This document shows, piece after piece, positions 5,315 to 7,230 of a stretch of DNA of 7,230 nt (position 1 is the first letter of the stretch; every line of letters starts with the position of its first letter). Position numbers and translations under genes: made by a program. This DNA comes from Candidatus Sabulitectum sp. Lineage in GTDB: Bacteria > Fermentibacterota > Fermentibacteria > Fermentibacterales > Fermentibacteraceae. The notes under the pieces were generated by a model. That model made no database searches. It had not been told where the DNA came from and saw only the letters and a program-made list of their open reading frames with translations. The stretch covers positions 1 through 7,230 of the forward strand of contig JAGLDB010000091.1 in the NCBI GenBank assembly GCA_023145935.1. The letters run 5' to 3'.

Positions 5315-6862
5315 ATGTTCAGAAAGACTGGTCTTGTGATTACAGCGTTGTTTATGGTTGTTGCAGGTTGTTCTCTGCTAGGTGGAGGCCTTGTTGCAGG
5401 GGATACCGCAGAGGGAGATCTTGAAAAAGGTGTGGAAATAGAAGAATTGTTACCCAACTCTGAGGAAGCTCTTCTTGCAGCGGGTATTGCAGTTGAAGAT
5501 GACTGGCCTGCATTGGAGTTTTCTCTTAAAGCAGGGGATGGAATATCACTGTTCGTAGAGGCTGATCGTATTGATCCTGTCATGGTGGTAGTTGATGCTG
5601 AAGGCACTGTTCTTGCAGTTGGTGATGACTGGGATGAGGAACTTGATGCCTTTATCTCCATGGAGACAGTGCCGGATGGTGCAAGAGTTATTGTTTTTGA
5701 CATTGCAGGGGATGATGATACCTTTCTTCTTGAGGTGGACGAGGCAGATGATTTCGTGTGGTCTCTTGAGGTCGATGAGGAAATAGAGAGTTTTATCCTT
5801 GAAGACAAGGAAAACGATCTGTGGAGCGATCTTCTCGAAGATGTTGATGAGTTCTCCTACACGGATTGGGAAACCTGCAGGGTTTTTCCGCTGGAAATAA
5901 GAGGAGAAAAATGGGTAAGGATAGCTGTTGACTCTGATGTCGACTGCATAATGGCGGTTATGCTTGTAGACGGAGACGATCTTGAATATGTGGATTACGA
6001 TGATGATACCGATGGCAGCAATCCCGTCTTTTCAGGTATGGTTGAATCCGGTGACTACATCGTTGTTGTGAATACCTACAATGGGTCTAATGATGCAGAG
6101 TTCGTTATAGAAGTTCTTGAGCTTGATCTTGATGACATGGCTGTGGAGATTGTTGAAGTGGACGAAATGAATGCCTGGTTCAGCGGGGAATTCCGTGAAG
6201 GAGCCATCGTCATGGATTACTGGCCGGATGTAGATGACTACTACGGTATTTTCTCAACGGAACAGGTGCTTGTCTTTGAGTTTGAAATTCATGACGAAGG
6301 CGAGTATATCTTTGATGCTACTTGCTTTGATGATACCAAGATGGCCATCATAGACAGTGAGGATGTACTGGTAGACTATAATGATGATGGTCCTGAAGGG
6401 CTGGATCCACAGCTTGTTCTTCGACTTACACCGGGTTATTACAGTGCTTTAGTGGTTCCGTACAATGAAGCTTCTACCGAGTATGTTGAGTTTATGTATT
6501 TTATGGACACTCCGATGGATCGCCAGAGCAGAACAGTTCCTGTAGAGGATACATTCCAGATGCACTCCAATGTGTACACAAGCATGATGTTTGAATCTGG
6601 AAATACATATGAGATATTTGCAGAGAGTGATATAGATCTGACTCTTACAGTGGTTGACAGAGCCGGTGAAGAGTTCTTCAGTGATGATGACGGCGGAGAC
6701 TTCAACCCTTATCTCGAGATCGAGTGCACCAGGGCAAATTCAGGAGAATGGGAAATAGATCTGGAATCATACTCTTCAGGCGCAGTGAACGGAGAGGTTT
6801 ACTTTGTAGTAAGACAGGTCAGCCTGGACAGAAGAGCAGACAATGCTCAGATAGACATTTAA
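5315..6862 (+). CDS. Acidic lipoprotein with four PPC-like beta-sandwich modules
   Basis: A 515-aa exported protein. The N-terminus MFRKTGLVITALFMVVAGC has a basic start, a hydrophobic core and a lipobox (VAGC, lipid-bearing C19). Ser at +2 suits outer-membrane placement by the E. coli rule. The mature part is strikingly Asp/Glu-rich. It divides into about four units (roughly 66-140, 150-268, 276-398 and 405-503). Each has strands, a turn with clustered acids and then a strand: GDDWDEELDAFISM (103-116), YDDDTDGSNPVF (228-239), YNDDGPEGLDPQLVL (355-369) and SDDDGGDFNPYLEI (456-469). The order strand, D-x-D/G turn, strand, then a G-Y/E-Y-x-V-type strand is that of bacterial pre-peptidase C-terminal (PPC) domains. 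No protease domain is present, so it is probably a surface or periplasmic binding or structural lipoprotein, perhaps calcium-binding. AGGGAG lies 5 nt ahead of the ATG. It is divergent from the GTPase cluster; a functional link is unproven. Confidence 0.88.
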   Translation: MFRKTGLVITALFMVVAGCSLLGGGLVAGDTAEGDLEKGVEIEELLPNSEEALLAAGIAVEDDWPALEFSLKAGDGISLFVEADRIDPVMVVVDAEGTVLAVGDDWDEELDAFISMETVPDGARVIVFDIAGDDDTFLLEVDEADDFVWSLEVDEEIESFILEDKENDLWSDLLEDVDEFSYTDWETCRVFPLEIRGEKWVRIAVDSDVDCIMAVMLVDGDDLEYVDYDDDTDGSNPVFSGMVESGDYIVVVNTYNGSNDAEFVIEVLELDLDDMAVEIVEVDEMNAWFSGEFREGAIVMDYWPDVDDYYGIFSTEQVLVFEFEIHDEGEYIFDATCFDDTKMAIIDSEDVLVDYNDDGPEGLDPQLVLRLTPGYYSALVVPYNEASTEYVEFMYFMDTPMDRQSRTVPVEDTFQMHSNVYTSMMFESGNTYEIFAESDIDLTLTVVDRAGEEFFSDDDGGDFNPYLEIECTRANSGEWEIDLESYSSGAVNGEVYFVVRQVSLDRRADNAQIDI

Positions 6863-6873
6863 TTTCGTTCTTT

Positions 6874-6911
6874 CAGTAAAGGCTCAGTGTTAATTCACTG
6901 GGTCTTTACTG
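6874..6911. terminator. Hairpin between convergent genes
   Basis: CAGTAAAGGCTCAGTG (6874-6889) pairs with CACTGGGTCTTTACTG (6896-6911) over 16 positions, two of them G-T wobbles, around the loop TTAATT. It sits in the 50-bp gap between two convergent genes and can fold in either transcript. The T-tract is short (TTT on the plus strand) and absent on the minus strand, so it may act as a weak terminator or mainly as a 3'-end stabiliser. Confidence 0.7.
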
Positions 6912-6912
6912 T

Positions 6913-7230
6913 TTACAGGTCAATGATCTCGCCGTGATGAAGAAAAACAAGTCTGGCTTTTACTTCCTTTCCAGTAGTACTCTTTAATACTTCTGCATAG
7001 AGCATTTGTTTTTCCCGGTAATCTTCCGCTTTCTTTTTTGGGTCTTCTTTATCTGTTTTGTAGTCTACTATTTCATAGATCCCGTTTCTTAACAGAAGCA
7101 GGTCAATGTAGTACTGTTTTCCTTCTGTCAGAATAGGATATTCTCTGCCGACTAAACTTGTTTCTTCCAGGTTAAATATCTCAAAGAACCTCATTGCAAG
7201 AGGAATGGCATCGCCTGGGAATTCCAGTGC
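6913..7230 (-). CDS. C-terminal end of a RecB/AddA-type PD-(D/E)XK nuclease (helicase-nuclease), cut by the window edge
   Basis: The frame is open from the stop at 6913 to the window edge, so this is the 3' end of a larger gene; the ATG at 7194 is internal, because the preceding 12 codons read through in frame as ALEFPGDAIPLA. The visible 105 residues hold the nuclease core: GREYPI, then YYIDLLLL with the first acidic residue, EIVDYKTDK (the D-x-K motif) and YREKQMLYAEVL (the Q-x-x-Y motif typical of the RecB family). The chain ends shortly after LVFLHHGEIIDL, as AddA-type proteins do. In those enzymes this domain cuts DNA behind a UvrD-like helicase during double-strand-break repair. The helicase part lies outside the window, so a stand-alone RecB-family or Cas4-like nuclease cannot be excluded. 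It runs convergent to the lipoprotein gene and is probably unrelated to the GTPase cluster. Confidence 0.85.
   Translation of the reverse strand, partial: ALEFPGDAIPLAMRFFEIFNLEETSLVGREYPILTEGKQYYIDLLLLRNGIYEIVDYKTDKEDPKKKAEDYREKQMLYAEVLKSTTGKEVKARLVFLHHGEIIDL

Noticed and set aside
5179..5808. Minus-strand open frame of 209 codons opposite the lipoprotein start
   Set aside because: Very Ser/Thr-rich antisense product of the Asp/Glu-rich lipoprotein codons; it spans the lipoprotein's promoter and signal peptide, and has no recognisable domain.
6913..7194. Complete 93-aa small gene starting at 7194
   Set aside because: The frame continues upstream without a stop to the window edge and the visible part is the C-terminal nuclease core of a larger protein.

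Overview
This window looks like ordinary chromosomal DNA of moderate GC content from a Gram-negative-type bacterium. The outer-membrane-style lipoprotein supports that. The MglA/Roadblock cluster is the kind seen in Myxococcota, Deinococcus-Thermus and many deep-branching or candidate phyla. I cannot name the lineage from this sequence. I see no rRNA, tRNA, CRISPR array, transposase or phage gene.

Layout. Positions 4 to 4854 hold seven genes, all on the minus strand. In transcription order they are: a 151-aa cysteine-containing protein that may be a V4R-like ligand sensor (4399-4854); a 117-aa Roadblock/LC7 protein (4041-4394); a 153-bp gap; an MglB-like 167-aa Roadblock protein (3384-3887); an MglA-type Ras-like GTPase (2810-3397) that overlaps it by 14 nt; a DUF4388 + coiled-coil + Roadblock-like protein (1968-2777); a DnaA-like AAA+ ATPase with no recognisable DnaA DNA-binding domain (470-1975), which overlaps its upstream neighbour by 8 nt; a 115-bp gap with a plausible promoter; and a second short Roadblock protein (4-354) about 79% identical to the first. 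A 460-bp divergent regulatory region follows (4855-5314). Then comes a plus-strand acidic lipoprotein with four PPC-like beta modules (5315-6862), a hairpin shared with the convergent gene, and the 3' end of a minus-strand RecB/AddA-type nuclease gene (6913 to beyond 7230).

How it may work. The MglBA pair with extra Roadblock proteins is the core of a GTPase switch module; in known systems such modules set cell polarity and motility. Here the module is joined to a DnaA-type ATPase core, a DUF4388 protein and a possible small-molecule sensor. My main hypothesis is that the seven genes encode one signalling or positioning apparatus: the 151-aa protein as input, GTPase and Roadblock proteins as the switch, and the ATPase as an assembly or remodelling factor. 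The parts are well supported by motifs. The combined function is inference.
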